Shown here one piece after another: positions 53,104-61,610 of a DNA stretch of 64,000 nt. The notes beneath the pieces are model-generated. The model had not been told where the DNA came from. It was given only the letters and a program-made list of their open reading frames with translations, and ran no database searches. This stretch comes from Alkalispirillum mobile (GTDB lineage Bacteria; Pseudomonadota; Gammaproteobacteria; Nitrococcales; Halorhodospiraceae). The DNA is taken from the NCBI RefSeq assembly GCF_003664325.1, contig NZ_RCDA01000003.1:218563-282562 (forward strand), written 5' to 3'. The position numbers and the translations under genes are program-made. Every line of letters begins with the position of its first letter. Position 1 is the stretch's first letter.

Positions 53104-54837
53104 TTAAGTAGGGGTCGGGTTGTAAAGTGAAATAATTTGTTTTAGTGCGGCCCGGTAATTTTCACGGTTTATAGCTTTCTCGATCGCTGCTAAACTGTTA
53201 ACCCATAATAGGTCGTTCATCGAAAATGAATCGGGTATCCGTCGTCGCGTTTGCTTTGCGTGCTCCAACGCAAGCCCTAACTCTTCGCGAGCGTACTGCC
53301 TAGGCAGGCAATATCCAATGGGTTCCACGGACCAGCGGCCCCAGAATAGTATCGTACACTGCGCATTGTGTAGTGTGCGCTGGACGACGTTACCCCGATG
53401 CAGGTCGCTATTGTCCAAGTATAAAGGCATATTTAGGAGCTTCTCGTATGTGGCTTCTAGGTCGTTTAAAAACTGGTCCAGAGTTTGCTCCTCGTTGACT
53501 GTCTCCGCCGCAATTCGCGTCCGATTGATTAGCGAGGTAGTCAATCGATGCCATAGCATTGGGTGGCTGAGCTTGTAGGCCTTTATGAGCGCCTTGGGTG
53601 GTTCGACAGACCAGAGTTGGCCCAATATCCCGATTGCGGCTTTATTCCATCGGCGAGGGGAGTAACGCTTTCCAGTTTCATAGTCAATGATATGGCAGGT
53701 GAAATCTTCAACCTGGAAAGAGGTTACTGGACTTGCTGCGAGTAAGGCATCTCTGGGCACGTGCTGAAAAAGGTAATCTTCGCGCTCCATTAGGTGGCGA
53801 CGTTGCGGGCTAAAAATGTGCCCTCGTAGGAGTTGCGGCTTTTCCTCAAGACAAGGGGGTGTAGCGATGATCCGTAGGGAATAGATACCGCGAAGCCGGT
53901 TATCATCCCACCGGACGTCTAAGCTGTAGTCATCGTATTGTTCGGGCAGGTGTTCACGGACATTAGTCTCTCGTTGACGTTTTTGAAACAAGTCGCGTAA
54001 GGCGGATTCGGCTGGAACGTCTTTTGTGGAGGGGATTTTTCCACTTCGAAACATCAGGGGGTCAATGAAAGGGCGGTCGGCGGTCAAGCCTACGCTTCCG
54101 ATGATGATCTTGTTGAGTGTTTTTGTACCGCGCTTCAGCAATACTATTGCAACCAAGGAGAATAGTATATTGGGGCCTGTCCCGAGAGTATAAGGATAAA
54201 CAATAAAGAGGAAGCCGGCTAGGAATATCGAAGAAGTTATTATGCTGCTATAAAGCTTTGTGTTGCGTTGAATCCAAGTGGGTTGGCGGTCTCGCTCCAG
54301 GGCAAGCCAACCTGTCGTTATGCAAAATAATAAAAGTGAAACAAATCCTAGAGGGGTAATTAAATCGGGCCTCATTACGGCGATCCCGCTCAGTGCGAGA
54401 AATAGGAATATCGTGCTGGCAGATAAGGAGGTGACTCTGGAGAAATATTTCTTTGCGATTTCTTCTTGGCCCCGAACCAGAGCCAGTTTGTTTGCACTAG
54501 AGGCCACGGAGTGTCCGCCTGCGTGAGCCATTCGTTCAACAAGGGTGTCTAGCCCGAGGTGTAATATGTAACACAAGATTGCGGCGATGGATAGACCAAG
54601 TATCCAGTTGTCTTTGAAAGCGGAATCGATAAAGAATTCGAAATAGCGTGGGACTCCTTCTGAGCCCGCAAGTAAAACTACCTTTAGGGGCAGAATAAAC
54701 GCAAGTAATTTGGCAGTATCAGAGACAACGGTTGAAAAAACGGAGATTAGAAACCAAGCTGGCTGATTAGTCAAGCAGGCTTTGTTAAGGCGCGTAAACC
54801 ACGCTGCAAATTGCTTCGTTTGATCGAGCAAGTTCAT
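53104..54837 (-). CDS. Polytopic membrane protein with C-terminal degenerate APH/kinase-like domain
   Basis: Residues of about 25-255 hold six probable membrane helices, arranged like an ABC exporter membrane domain but without a nucleotide-binding domain. Residues of about 280-577 form a cytoplasmic domain with an aminoglycoside-phosphotransferase-like catalytic loop, NSDLHRGNVV, containing Asp478 and Asn483. The later metal-binding Asp, normally in an [IV]D[FW]G motif, is Phe498 in LFWGRWS, and the first His of the loop is Asn. The domain may be a pseudokinase or use an altered mechanism. I do not recognise a named family. The gene is between the EPS regulator and the cytidylyltransferase, so a role in polysaccharide assembly or control is inferred. 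Confidence 0.6.
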   Translation of the reverse strand: MNLLDQTKQFAAWFTRLNKACLTNQPAWFLISVFSTVVSDTAKLLAFILPLKVVLLAGSEGVPRYFEFFIDSAFKDNWILGLSIAAILCYILHLGLDTLVERMAHAGGHSVASSANKLALVRGQEEIAKKYFSRVTSLSASTIFLFLALSGIAVMRPDLITPLGFVSLLLFCITTGWLALERDRQPTWIQRNTKLYSSIITSSIFLAGFLFIVYPYTLGTGPNILFSLVAIVLLKRGTKTLNKIIIGSVGLTADRPFIDPLMFRSGKIPSTKDVPAESALRDLFQKRQRETNVREHLPEQYDDYSLDVRWDDNRLRGIYSLRIIATPPCLEEKPQLLRGHIFSPQRRHLMEREDYLFQHVPRDALLAASPVTSFQVEDFTCHIIDYETGKRYSPRRWNKAAIGILGQLWSVEPPKALIKAYKLSHPMLWHRLTTSLINRTRIAAETVNEEQTLDQFLNDLEATYEKLLNMPLYLDNSDLHRGNVVQRTLHNAQCTILFWGRWSVEPIGYCLPRQYAREELGLALEHAKQTRRRIPDSFSMNDLLWVNSLAAIEKAINRENYRAALKQIISLYNPTPT

Positions 54838-54987
54838 TGAGAGAAAGGGGGGTGAGGAGTTGTGGTCGTTAATAAAACGCGGAAAGGCATTGGGCTTTCG
54901 CTCGTTTTTAGGTTGGGCCTTGAGCGTTGGGAAGCAAGGCTATACGGAGTTCTGTAAACTTACCAAAGGTGATTAATTAGGGGCGGC

Positions 54988-55338
54988 TTAAGGTTTGTCC
55001 TGCTTGGGTAAAAGTTCACCGTTCTCGATTTCTCTTTCGAGTGTCTTGATTTCTTCTCGTAGAGCTTCATAGTCTGCTCGCTTTTTGGCGAGGAACTTTC
55101 GGGTTCTGTGTGCCTTCTCGCTGAGTCCGCTTGGTGTAAGCTGATATAAATACCTTCGTTTGGTTGGGCTGCGGCTGAAGTTTATAGCCTTGACCCAGCC
55201 CTTTTCGATGAGCGCGCGAAGGCAGTAGTGGGCGCGGCCCAACGATATACCCAGTTCACCTGCGAGGTCGCGTTGACTTAAGTTTGGGTTCTGCTTTAGT
55301 AAATGCAAGATAATGAGTTGAATCTCGTCGCGGGTCAT
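54988..55338 (-). CDS. EPS-associated MarR-family transcriptional regulator
   Basis: The in-frame ATG at 55338 gives 116 residues starting MTRDEIQLIILHLLKQNP. A winged helix follows: LSQRDLAGELGISLGRAHYCLRALIEKGWVKAINF, then KRRYLYQLTPSGLSEKAHRT and a coiled coil with YEALREEIKTLEREIENGE. This matches the small MarR-type regulators that sit at the start of exopolysaccharide loci. It probably controls the leftward cluster. A TTG 42 bases upstream could extend the protein. Confidence 0.85.
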   Translation of the reverse strand: MTRDEIQLIILHLLKQNPNLSQRDLAGELGISLGRAHYCLRALIEKGWVKAINFSRSPTKRRYLYQLTPSGLSEKAHRTRKFLAKKRADYEALREEIKTLEREIENGELLPKQDKP

Positions 55339-56087
55339 GTTGTAAGCTTTATTGGGTAGTAGTGTCGCATTGGCTCGCAAAAGCTTTGAGTAAATACGCG
55401 CTGTGTCGGTTTGCCTGATTGGCCTGGCATCAGTGGTTAAGCGCTGATTGGTATTTTTTGCCCCGGATTTTGCCCGGAAATGAGCTGGCCTTTTCTGGGG
55501 TAATGGATGTCGTTAATCCTTGGAATGGCTTGTCCACCGGTTCGGTGCTTGTGTAAGTATTTAATAATCTGACTGCACTAGACAAAAAGCCGTCATTGAT
55601 AACGTTTATTTAGAAATGGCGCAAAGGCCCTTTTTTAGGGACGAGCATCGCATAATTAGTACTAACTGACGAGGCGACGTCTACTAGGCGAACGAGGCGG
55701 CGGGGAAAAAGGGTGGATGCCTGAGATGTAACGCTTTTAGGTTTGGCCTGTGGGATCATTAACACTTTCCTTTGAGGGTGGACGTTAGCGGTTCGTTGTC
55801 GAACAGAACTTCGTGCAGAGCTTTTCAGTCGGGCGTTCTCCGGATCCAGCGTCGCCCTCCGGTTCAATTTAAGGGGGCGTAGCCTACTTATCCTCGACGG
55901 AAAAGTTCAACTGTGGTTTTCTCTCAATCGGTGCCTATCGGATACCTTCTGCCTCACAGGTGGTTTATGTGCATTAAGTAGGGTGCAGCGGTTCAGATTC
56001 TTATGATCAGGTATTTCTTCTGCTGCTCTCCCCAATGGCGTTTTCGCACTATGGTTAAACTCCCCGCTCGGAGTTTACCGGGAGGAA
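55339..56087. other. 749-bp AT-rich intergenic region at the head of the polysaccharide locus
   Basis: It should hold the promoter for the MarR regulator and the leftward polysaccharide genes. I found no JUMPstart/ops element on either strand. An 85-codon frame on the minus strand at 55610-55867 begins with TTG, lacks a ribosome site and has no recognisable similarity, so it is not called. The GC content rises again only inside pgi. Confidence 0.5.
56056..56077. terminator. Possible pgi terminator hairpin
   Basis: TAAACTCC at 56056-56063 and GGAGTTTA at 56070-56077 form a perfect 8-bp stem with a 6-nt loop, 10 bp beyond the pgi stop in the direction of its transcription. No clear T-tract follows. 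Confidence 0.35.
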
Positions 56088-57749
56088 TTACCAGCGTGGG
56101 GAGCTGTTGTGGAGGTTTGGCGAGCGAAGTGTTTCAAGTGTTCCAGCCGTGCACTCATCCAGCCCGGGTGGTGTGTTGCCCCCGGGCGCAAGCGCCTGAA
56201 AATATTCGGTTGCCAGGGTTTTCCCGAATTCCACGCCGGGTTGGTCAAACGGGTTCAGGCCCCATAGTGCGGCCTTTACGAAGACTTTGTGCTCGTATAA
56301 GGCAAGGAGTTGGCCGAGGATCTCCGGCGTAAGCGCGTCCAACACCAACAAGTTGCAGGGCTGATTGCCGCGATAGCCGGGTACTTTGCTGGCATCGGAA
56401 CTGCCGACGGCGGCGTCGCCCAATGTCAGAAGTCGTGCTTGGGCAAGGCAGTGGGCTTGGGTTAACTGGTGTTGCTCTTGTGTCTGGGGTGTCAGTGAGT
56501 CGGTGTCGCCGCGCTGTGGCGCGACGGCAACCATCAGGTCGGCACTGACGGTATGGCTGCCCTGGTGGAGCAGTTGATAGAAGGCATGTTGGCCATTAGA
56601 ACCCACGTCTCCCCAGACAATGGGGCATGTGGCGTGGTCCAGCGGTGTCTTGTGCGCATCCTGCGTTTTCCCGTTGGATTCCATCTCCAACTGCTGTAGA
56701 TAGGCGGGCAGGCATGCCAGACGCCCATCGTAAGGGAGCGCGGCGTGGGTCGGGATGCCTAGGTACTGCGCATTCCAGACAGCAAGCAGTCCGGCCAGCA
56801 CTGGCAGGTTATCCGCCAATGGGGCGTTCAGGAAATGGCAGTCCATTTGGTGCGCGCCCTGCAGCAATCGCTGAAACACGGGCATGCCCAGCTGAGCGGC
56901 CACCACAAGGCTTATGGGCGACCAGACAGAGAAGCGGCCGCCGACGCAGTCACCAAGTAGGAGTTGATGGGCTGTGGGGATGCCGCATTCAATCATGCGG
57001 TCAGGGCGTGCTGAAACGCCGACCACTTGGGCCGCTATTATCTCGCGCTCCGGGATGTTGAGTTGGGTGCTGATCCATCCGAGGGCAGAACGAGCATTCG
57101 CGAGCGTGTCTGCTGTGGCGAAGGACTTCGAGGCGATGACCACAAGTGTGCTGGCAGGGTCCAGCTGAGCAGTCAGTGGGCCGAGTTGGGTGCCATCTAT
57201 GGTTGAGACAAAGTGCGCCTTGATTGGGTTTGCCTGAGGCGTGGCAAATCCCTGCAAGGCTTCGCTGACGAGGCGGGGACCCAAGTCAGACCCGCCAACG
57301 CCAATGTGAATAATGTCTGTGATCGGCTTGCCGGTGGCGCCCAGCCATTCGCCGTGCTGCAGGGCGGTTACCAGCTGTGCCATGCGCGCCTGTTGCTGGT
57401 GAGCAAACCTGCAGGCTGATTCGGTGCCTGATAGCGGCGCCTTGTCGACTGGCCAACGCAAAGCGGTGTGCAGGGCAGGGCGTTGCTCGCTGCAGTTTAC
57501 TGGTGCGCCGGTGACCAAGGCCTCGCGTTGCGCCGGCACACAGCGCTCGACGGCGCACTGGGTCAGTAGGCTGAGTACATCATCGTTGATTCGTTGCCGA
57601 CTGAAGTCCAGCAGAAGGCCGCCGCTCGCCCGTTGGTATTTAGCGTGTCGGCCCGGGTCGTTTGTTAGCAGGGTCGACAGGGCGGGGATAGCCTGCGCCG
57701 CCCTTTTCAGCGCTGCTTTGGCTGGCCAATGTTGGGCCTGGCTTGACAT
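56088..57749 (-). CDS. pgi: Glucose-6-phosphate isomerase
   Basis: Pgi interconverts glucose-6-phosphate and fructose-6-phosphate. From the ATG at 57749 the product is 553 residues, the normal length, though no ribosome site is evident and the frame stays open 100 codons upstream. Family blocks include IHIGVGGSDLGPRLVSEAL, VVIASKSFATADT and VGGRFSVWSPIS. The block that normally reads GE-x-G-TNGQHAFYQ is GDVGSNGQHAFYQ here, with Asp381 at the position of the conserved catalytic Glu. It links central metabolism to sugar-nucleotide supply for the neighbouring locus. Confidence 0.92.
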   Translation of the reverse strand: MSSQAQHWPAKAALKRAAQAIPALSTLLTNDPGRHAKYQRASGGLLLDFSRQRINDDVLSLLTQCAVERCVPAQREALVTGAPVNCSEQRPALHTALRWPVDKAPLSGTESACRFAHQQQARMAQLVTALQHGEWLGATGKPITDIIHIGVGGSDLGPRLVSEALQGFATPQANPIKAHFVSTIDGTQLGPLTAQLDPASTLVVIASKSFATADTLANARSALGWISTQLNIPEREIIAAQVVGVSARPDRMIECGIPTAHQLLLGDCVGGRFSVWSPISLVVAAQLGMPVFQRLLQGAHQMDCHFLNAPLADNLPVLAGLLAVWNAQYLGIPTHAALPYDGRLACLPAYLQQLEMESNGKTQDAHKTPLDHATCPIVWGDVGSNGQHAFYQLLHQGSHTVSADLMVAVAPQRGDTDSLTPQTQEQHQLTQAHCLAQARLLTLGDAAVGSSDASKVPGYRGNQPCNLLVLDALTPEILGQLLALYEHKVFVKAALWGLNPFDQPGVEFGKTLATEYFQALAPGGNTPPGLDECTAGTLETLRSPNLHNSSPRW

Positions 57750-58066
57750 GGGGATTGGGCTTTTTTGTTGTTGAGTGTGGCGAGCAAGCCCGGCATTCGG
57801 GCACGCTACCGCAAGGATGACATGCGTTGGCACGGCCATCCTTGCGGGTGTGCGACGGGTTGTGTCGTTCACGGAATGAACGAACGTCGGGATTAAATCA
57901 TTGAATCGTGCTGCGCTGCAACTTGTTGGCCGCATGCGAAGTTGCGAGAGTCTGCGTGTGTCCCCCGGCCGAGGCCATTGCCCTCGAACTCGAGGAACGC
58001 TTGGTTGGGGCAGGCGCACGAATTCGCTCGAGTGCCTGACCGGGACAGTCATGTCGGAGGTACGCC
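57750..58066. promoter_or_regulatory. 317-bp divergent control region with a 7-bp inverted repeat
   Basis: It lies between pgi and the sugar dehydrogenase, read in opposite directions. TCGTTCA at 57865-57871 and TGAACGA at 57877-57883 are exact inverse repeats with a 5-nt spacer and may be an operator. A strong GGAGGT site leads the dehydrogenase GTG start. No gene is seen. Confidence 0.4.
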
Positions 58067-59419
58067 GTGATCAGACGCCGTCGCTACCCACTATTTCTTC
58101 TGGTGCTTGGCACGCTACTGCTGGCCGGTGGCTGCGGTGGGTCCAGCAGCCCTGGCGACGGGGCGGAAGACGACGGGCAACAGGTCAGGGACGGCGTAGA
58201 GGTCGAAACCGTGGCGGACGGCCTGGAACACCCATGGGGCATGGCGTTCCTGCCGGGTGATGAAAATCTTCTGCTGGTTACCGAGCGCCCGGGGCGCCTG
58301 CAGTTGGTTGACCGACAAACCGGTGAGATGACCGAGGTGGATGGCGTGCCGGAAGTGGCTGCGGTGGGCCAGGGAGGGCTGCTTGACGTAGCACTGTACC
58401 CGGACTTCGGGCCGGGGCAGGAATGGGTTTATCTCACCTGGGCTGGCGCGAATGAGGATAGCACCGAGTACGCCACCCACGTCGGTCGCGGCCGGCTGGT
58501 GGGGGACACCGCGCCGCGGCTGGAAGATTTCGAGCTGCTGCACGTGGCCACGCCCTTTTCCAGCAGTACCGGGCATTTCGGTTCACGGCTGGTTTTCGAC
58601 GACAACTGGCACCTGTATGTGACAGTGGGGGACCGCCGCGAGCGCGATGCGGCGCAGGACCTGGAGAGCCATTGGGGGAAAACGCTGAGGCTCAATCGCG
58701 ATGGGTCGATCCCTGCAGACAACCCGTTCGTGGACGATCCAGACGCCTTCGATGCCATCTACACCTACGGCCACCGCAACGCTCAGGGCATGGCGGTGGA
58801 TCCGGCCACCGGTCTGATCTGGCAGAACGAGCACGGCCAAAAGAACGGCGATGAGATCAATATCATCGACCAGGCGGGCGGCAACTACGGCTGGCCCATC
58901 GCAACCTGCAGCCGTGAGTACGACAGCGGCGAACCGATCGGTGACTTGCCACACGAGAACCCGGACACCGTGGATCCGGTGTTCTGCTGGGATGGCAGTG
59001 AGTACGACGATGGCCAAGAAGGCTTTCCGCCTTCCGGCATGGCGTTCTACGATGGCGAGAATTTCGACCAGTGGGAGACCTTGCCTGACTGGGGGCGCGG
59101 CGATCTGCTGATGGGCAACCTGGCGCACCAATACCTTGGGCGCTTCTCCCGCCTCGGTGGGGGGGTACCGATGAAGCGCGCCTGCTGCGCGATGAGGAAT
59201 GGCGCGTCCGCGATGTCGCCGTGGAACCGGCTACTGGCCATGTTTACCTGTTGGTCGATGCAGACGACGCCCCGCTTGTGCGTCTGCGTGCGGCCTCACC
59301 CTGACCTGCTACTGCACGGCCTTCAGGGAGTTGACCACGCGGCCGCCGGCGCACATGCCGCCGGCGATCTGGGTCAGGGCTCCCATCCCACCTGGAATGA
59401 ACGACGGGTCTGCTACTGA
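58067..59419 (+). CDS. PQQ-dependent soluble aldose dehydrogenase-like protein, frameshifted near the C-terminus
   Basis: The GTG start has GGAGGT six bases ahead. The precursor has a lipoprotein-like N-terminus (LLLAGGC, Cys23) and a six-bladed propeller of the GdhB/YliI family: EHPWGMAFLP, GQGGLLDVALYP, TGHFGSRLVFD, GHRNAQGMAVDP, WQNEHGQKNGDEIN, GGNYGWP and PPSGMAFY. After residue 364 a run of seven G (59159-59165) leaves the frame one base short. As written the protein continues with about 85 unrelated residues to 59419. The family C-terminus resumes in another frame and would end at 59304. Family members oxidise aldoses with PQQ in the periplasm. Confidence 0.85.
   Translation: MIRRRRYPLFLLVLGTLLLAGGCGGSSSPGDGAEDDGQQVRDGVEVETVADGLEHPWGMAFLPGDENLLLVTERPGRLQLVDRQTGEMTEVDGVPEVAAVGQGGLLDVALYPDFGPGQEWVYLTWAGANEDSTEYATHVGRGRLVGDTAPRLEDFELLHVATPFSSSTGHFGSRLVFDDNWHLYVTVGDRRERDAAQDLESHWGKTLRLNRDGSIPADNPFVDDPDAFDAIYTYGHRNAQGMAVDPATGLIWQNEHGQKNGDEINIIDQAGGNYGWPIATCSREYDSGEPIGDLPHENPDTVDPVFCWDGSEYDDGQEGFPPSGMAFYDGENFDQWETLPDWGRGDLLMGNLAHQYLGRFSRLGGGVPMKRACCAMRNGASAMSPWNRLLAMFTCWSMQTTPRLCVCVRPHPDLLLHGLQGVDHAAAGAHAAGDLGQGSHPTWNERRVCY
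59159..59304 (+). other. Displaced C-terminal segment of the sugar dehydrogenase
   Basis: With one additional G in the G-run the reading becomes GGGGTDEARLLRDEEWRVRD and then VAVEPATGHVYLLVDADDAP, stopping at 59302-59304. This matches the last propeller strand of the family (RVRDV, G-YLLVD, LVRL). It explains the odd downstream reading and marks either a sequencing error, a true mutation or slippage. Confidence 0.75.
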
Positions 59420-59422
59420 GCT
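59309..59422 (-). pseudogene. Unidentified C-terminal gene fragment
   Basis: A minus-strand frame of 37 codons reads SSVADPSFIPGGMGALTQIA and then GGMCAGGRVVNSLKAVQ before TAG at 59309. The composition is protein-like, but there is no start codon and an in-frame stop lies a few codons upstream. I do not recognise the parent protein. It appears to be a relic abutting the dehydrogenase gene. Confidence 0.3.
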
Positions 59423-59530
59423 GCGGGGGAAATCTCGGGGGCGTGGCGGGCAAGTGCTAGATTCGTTATCCTCAGCTTAATATTCTGCTCCCTGCACCCA
59501 CCTTGCTCGACTTGGGTATACGGCACAGCC

Positions 59531-59830
59531 ATGCGCCTGACCGACCGGCAAATTAAAATCATCAAAGAAGAGGTAGCCCGCATCCTAGGGTCGGATGCGG
59601 AAGTCTGGCTGTTCGGCTCCCGCGTGGACGACAACGCCCGAGGTGGGGATATCGACCTCATGATTGAAGCGGACGTTGATCCGGAAGAGGCGCTGCAGAG
59701 AGAATTACGCCTCTACAGCCGACTGATTCGCAGGCTTGGCGATCAACGCATCGACATCGTTATTCACCGCTCATCCGCGCCGCGTCTCCCTATCCATGAA
59801 GTGGCCATGGAAACGGGGAAGCGGCTATGA
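59531..59830 (+). CDS. mntA: MntA-like minimal nucleotidyltransferase antitoxin
   Basis: The 99-residue protein has the minimal nucleotidyltransferase signature LFGSRVDDNARGGDIDLMI, with GS followed after nine residues by DxD, and a later strand IDIVIH with the third carboxylate. In HEPN/MNT modules MntA neutralises the partner, in known cases by adding AMP to its conserved Tyr. Its stop overlaps the HEPN gene start by 4 bp. Homologous in motif to the module at 62893-63668 but not a recent copy. Confidence 0.85.
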   Translation: MRLTDRQIKIIKEEVARILGSDAEVWLFGSRVDDNARGGDIDLMIEADVDPEEALQRELRLYSRLIRRLGDQRIDIVIHRSSAPRLPIHEVAMETGKRL

Positions 59831-60318
59831 ACGACACCTCGCCGGAACTGCGCAGGCTTGCACAGCTTTTGGACCTCGTTCAGAAGGAGGACGCGCACCT
59901 CCTCGCGGTCAGGGGGCGGCTAATTCCTAAGGGCACGATCATCGACATGCCTTGGCTGGAAGCGACTATCGCCGACGATATAGGGGCCGATAGACTGGAA
60001 GCATTCAGCTCCAGATTCTCGCGCATGCAGGATACGGTTACCGATAAACTGATCCCGCAACTGCTCGTTGCCGCTGGTGAGATCCCCATGGCAGCCATCG
60101 ACAACCTGAACCGTGCCGAACGCCTTAACTTTATCTCGAGCAGCGACACCTGGCTCGAGATGCGCCGACTACGCAACCGGCTGGTACATGAGTATATAGA
60201 CGACCTGTCAGAGATGTTGCCAGCGCTGAAAAAGGCCTACGCCTTCACGGACGAGTTGCACAATACCTTCAAGTCTATCGCAGACTACGCCCGCAGCAGG
60301 CTGGGCATAAGGGTCTGA
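59827..60318 (+). CDS. hepT: HepT-like HEPN toxin
   Basis: The 163-residue all-helical protein carries RNRLVHEY near residue 119, matching RX4HXY, the RNase active-site and AMP-acceptor motif of HepT toxins. The upstream helix NLNRAERLNFISSSDTWLEMRRLRN matches the family layout. HepT cleaves RNA unless modified or bound by MntA. Length is slightly above the usual 130-145 because of an N-terminal extension containing a helix (PELRRLAQLLDLVQKED). Confidence 0.83.
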   Translation: MNDTSPELRRLAQLLDLVQKEDAHLLAVRGRLIPKGTIIDMPWLEATIADDIGADRLEAFSSRFSRMQDTVTDKLIPQLLVAAGEIPMAAIDNLNRAERLNFISSSDTWLEMRRLRNRLVHEYIDDLSEMLPALKKAYAFTDELHNTFKSIADYARSRLGIRV

Positions 60319-60776
60319 GCAGGAGCACTGGCCGTCCAATCCAACAGGCTGCCGGGCTCGGGCTAGGTGGTGCTGTAAAGCCCCTGAAACTCTGGACACT
60401 CGTTTGCACTAATTTCACGCAGCCATGGCTGGCTCAGCCAGGTGGGCCGGTGTCTGATGGCCGCGGCGCTGGATGTACCGCCCCGGGGTGTCCCCCGTTT
60501 GCGAGATGCCCCGCAAAGTCGGATTATCCCCCTTATGTATGGAAGTACCCGCAAAGTGCTAGTTAAGGGGACAAAAATCGAGCGATCCAAGCTGTCCCCC
60601 TAAATAGCATTTAAGGGGTACTTTGATACATAAGGGGACAAGGATTGTCCCCTTAGATAGCGTTTAAGGGGTACTTTCATACATAAGGGGACAGGGTGCT
60701 GTCCCCTTATGTGTCATTTTCCGGGTACACCGCTACATAAGGGGACAAGCTCTGTTTAAGGGGACAGCGGCCGAAG
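60319..60776. other. 458-bp intergenic region, right half occupied by palindromic repeats
   Basis: The first 200 bp hold no recognisable gene. From 60525 the sequence consists of repeat units described separately, ending 9 bp from the relaxase stop. No promoter is evident. Confidence 0.5.
60525..60767. repeat. Cluster of REP/BIME-like palindromic repeats
   Basis: Four units each begin TGTCCCCTTA or close variants and end TAAGGGGACA, so each can fold on itself: 60525-60573 (degenerate), 60593-60640, 60646-60693 and 60700-60747, plus a half-unit at 60752-60767. Unit starts are 53-54 bp apart in the last three. The middle part, TTTAAGGGGTACTTT, is also shared. The junction of the last two full units forms a 14-bp perfect inverted repeat ACATAAGGGGACAG around GGTG. 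Such GGGGAC-type elements are often linked to REP-associated transposases, but none is in this window. Confidence 0.7.
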
Positions 60777-61610
60777 TCACCGGCCGAAGTCCCTGCCCTT
60801 GGGCCGCTCGCGCCGCGTGATGGCGCGGCCGAGGTGGTCGGCCATGCGCTCTGGCACGAAGTCCTTGGCCACATCCGTGGGATGGCGCTCGGGTGCAATG
60901 GACTGGGCGTACAGCGCCTGGATGACGCCGGCCTTGAAGCCGGCCTGATACAGCTCGGTTTCCTGCGCGAGCTTCGGATTGCGCCTGAGCGCGATGGCTT
61001 GGCGTCTAGTCAGCCGGATGCCCTGGGGTTGCTCACCTTTGCGGGTCATCCCCAGGGGATGGCCGACGAGTTCGTAAAAAGAGTCCTGGAGTTCGTACAG
61101 ATCCCGTTTTCGGCCGCGAAAAATGCTCCCCAGAGGCCATCTCTCGTTGTCGGTCTCCTCCTTGGCGGGGATGACCCAAACGTGAACGTGTGGGTGCGAT
61201 TCGTCGTCGTGCGTGATCGCGTAAGGCACACGCGCCTTCTCGCCGAAGAAGTCATAGATCCACCCCACGGTGAGATCGCGCAGTTGCGAGACTTTTTCCG
61301 GGGTGGCGATCTCTCGCGGCATCGAGGCGATCACGGTTAGCAGAGCGACGGCCGAGCGCCGGAGGTAAGCGCCGTTGGCCTCTCTGCACTTGGCCATGGT
61401 GCTGTAGAGCCAGTCCCTGAACTCGTGTGGGGACTCCACGGGCGGATCGACGGGGTGAACCTCTGGCGGCTTGGCATCCTCGACATGAGGGCAATGCCCC
61501 GGTATGCGGAGTGCCTCTCCGATGATGGAGGATGCCGCGTGGGTGTCGCCCCGCTCCCGCTTGTAGCTTTCGACGTGCACGAATTGTGGTCGCTGTTGTG
61601 TGGCGGCCAT
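60777..61610 (-). CDS. MobV-like relaxase / plasmid mobilisation protein
   Basis: The 277-residue protein contains HDDESHPHVHVWVIP near residue 138, the HxDExxPHxH metal-binding motif of the MobV/Pre relaxase family, which nicks plasmid oriT DNA through a Tyr. The N-terminal third (PQFVHVESYKRERG) and the C-terminal basic region (AITRRERPKGRDFGR) flank it. It is shorter than typical MobV proteins (about 350-450), lacking the long coiled C-terminus. The gene and neighbouring repeats suggest a former mobilisable plasmid inserted in the chromosome. Confidence 0.75.
   Translation of the reverse strand: MAATQQRPQFVHVESYKRERGDTHAASSIIGEALRIPGHCPHVEDAKPPEVHPVDPPVESPHEFRDWLYSTMAKCREANGAYLRRSAVALLTVIASMPREIATPEKVSQLRDLTVGWIYDFFGEKARVPYAITHDDESHPHVHVWVIPAKEETDNERWPLGSIFRGRKRDLYELQDSFYELVGHPLGMTRKGEQPQGIRLTRRQAIALRRNPKLAQETELYQAGFKAGVIQALYAQSIAPERHPTDVAKDFVPERMADHLGRAITRRERPKGRDFGR

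Noticed and set aside
55610..55867. 85-codon minus-strand frame starting with TTG
   Set aside because: No ribosome site, no recognisable similarity and arginine-rich, frame-like composition; treated as non-coding.
55339..56087. JUMPstart/ops antitermination element
   Set aside because: Neither GGCGGTAGCGT nor a close variant was found on either strand.
60363..60590. 75-codon minus-strand frame resembling an integrase start
   Set aside because: Only a loose impression; it lacks integrase motifs and runs into the repeat cluster.
60525..60767. CRISPR array
   Set aside because: Repeat units are themselves palindromic and nearly adjacent, without uniform unique spacers, and no cas genes are present.
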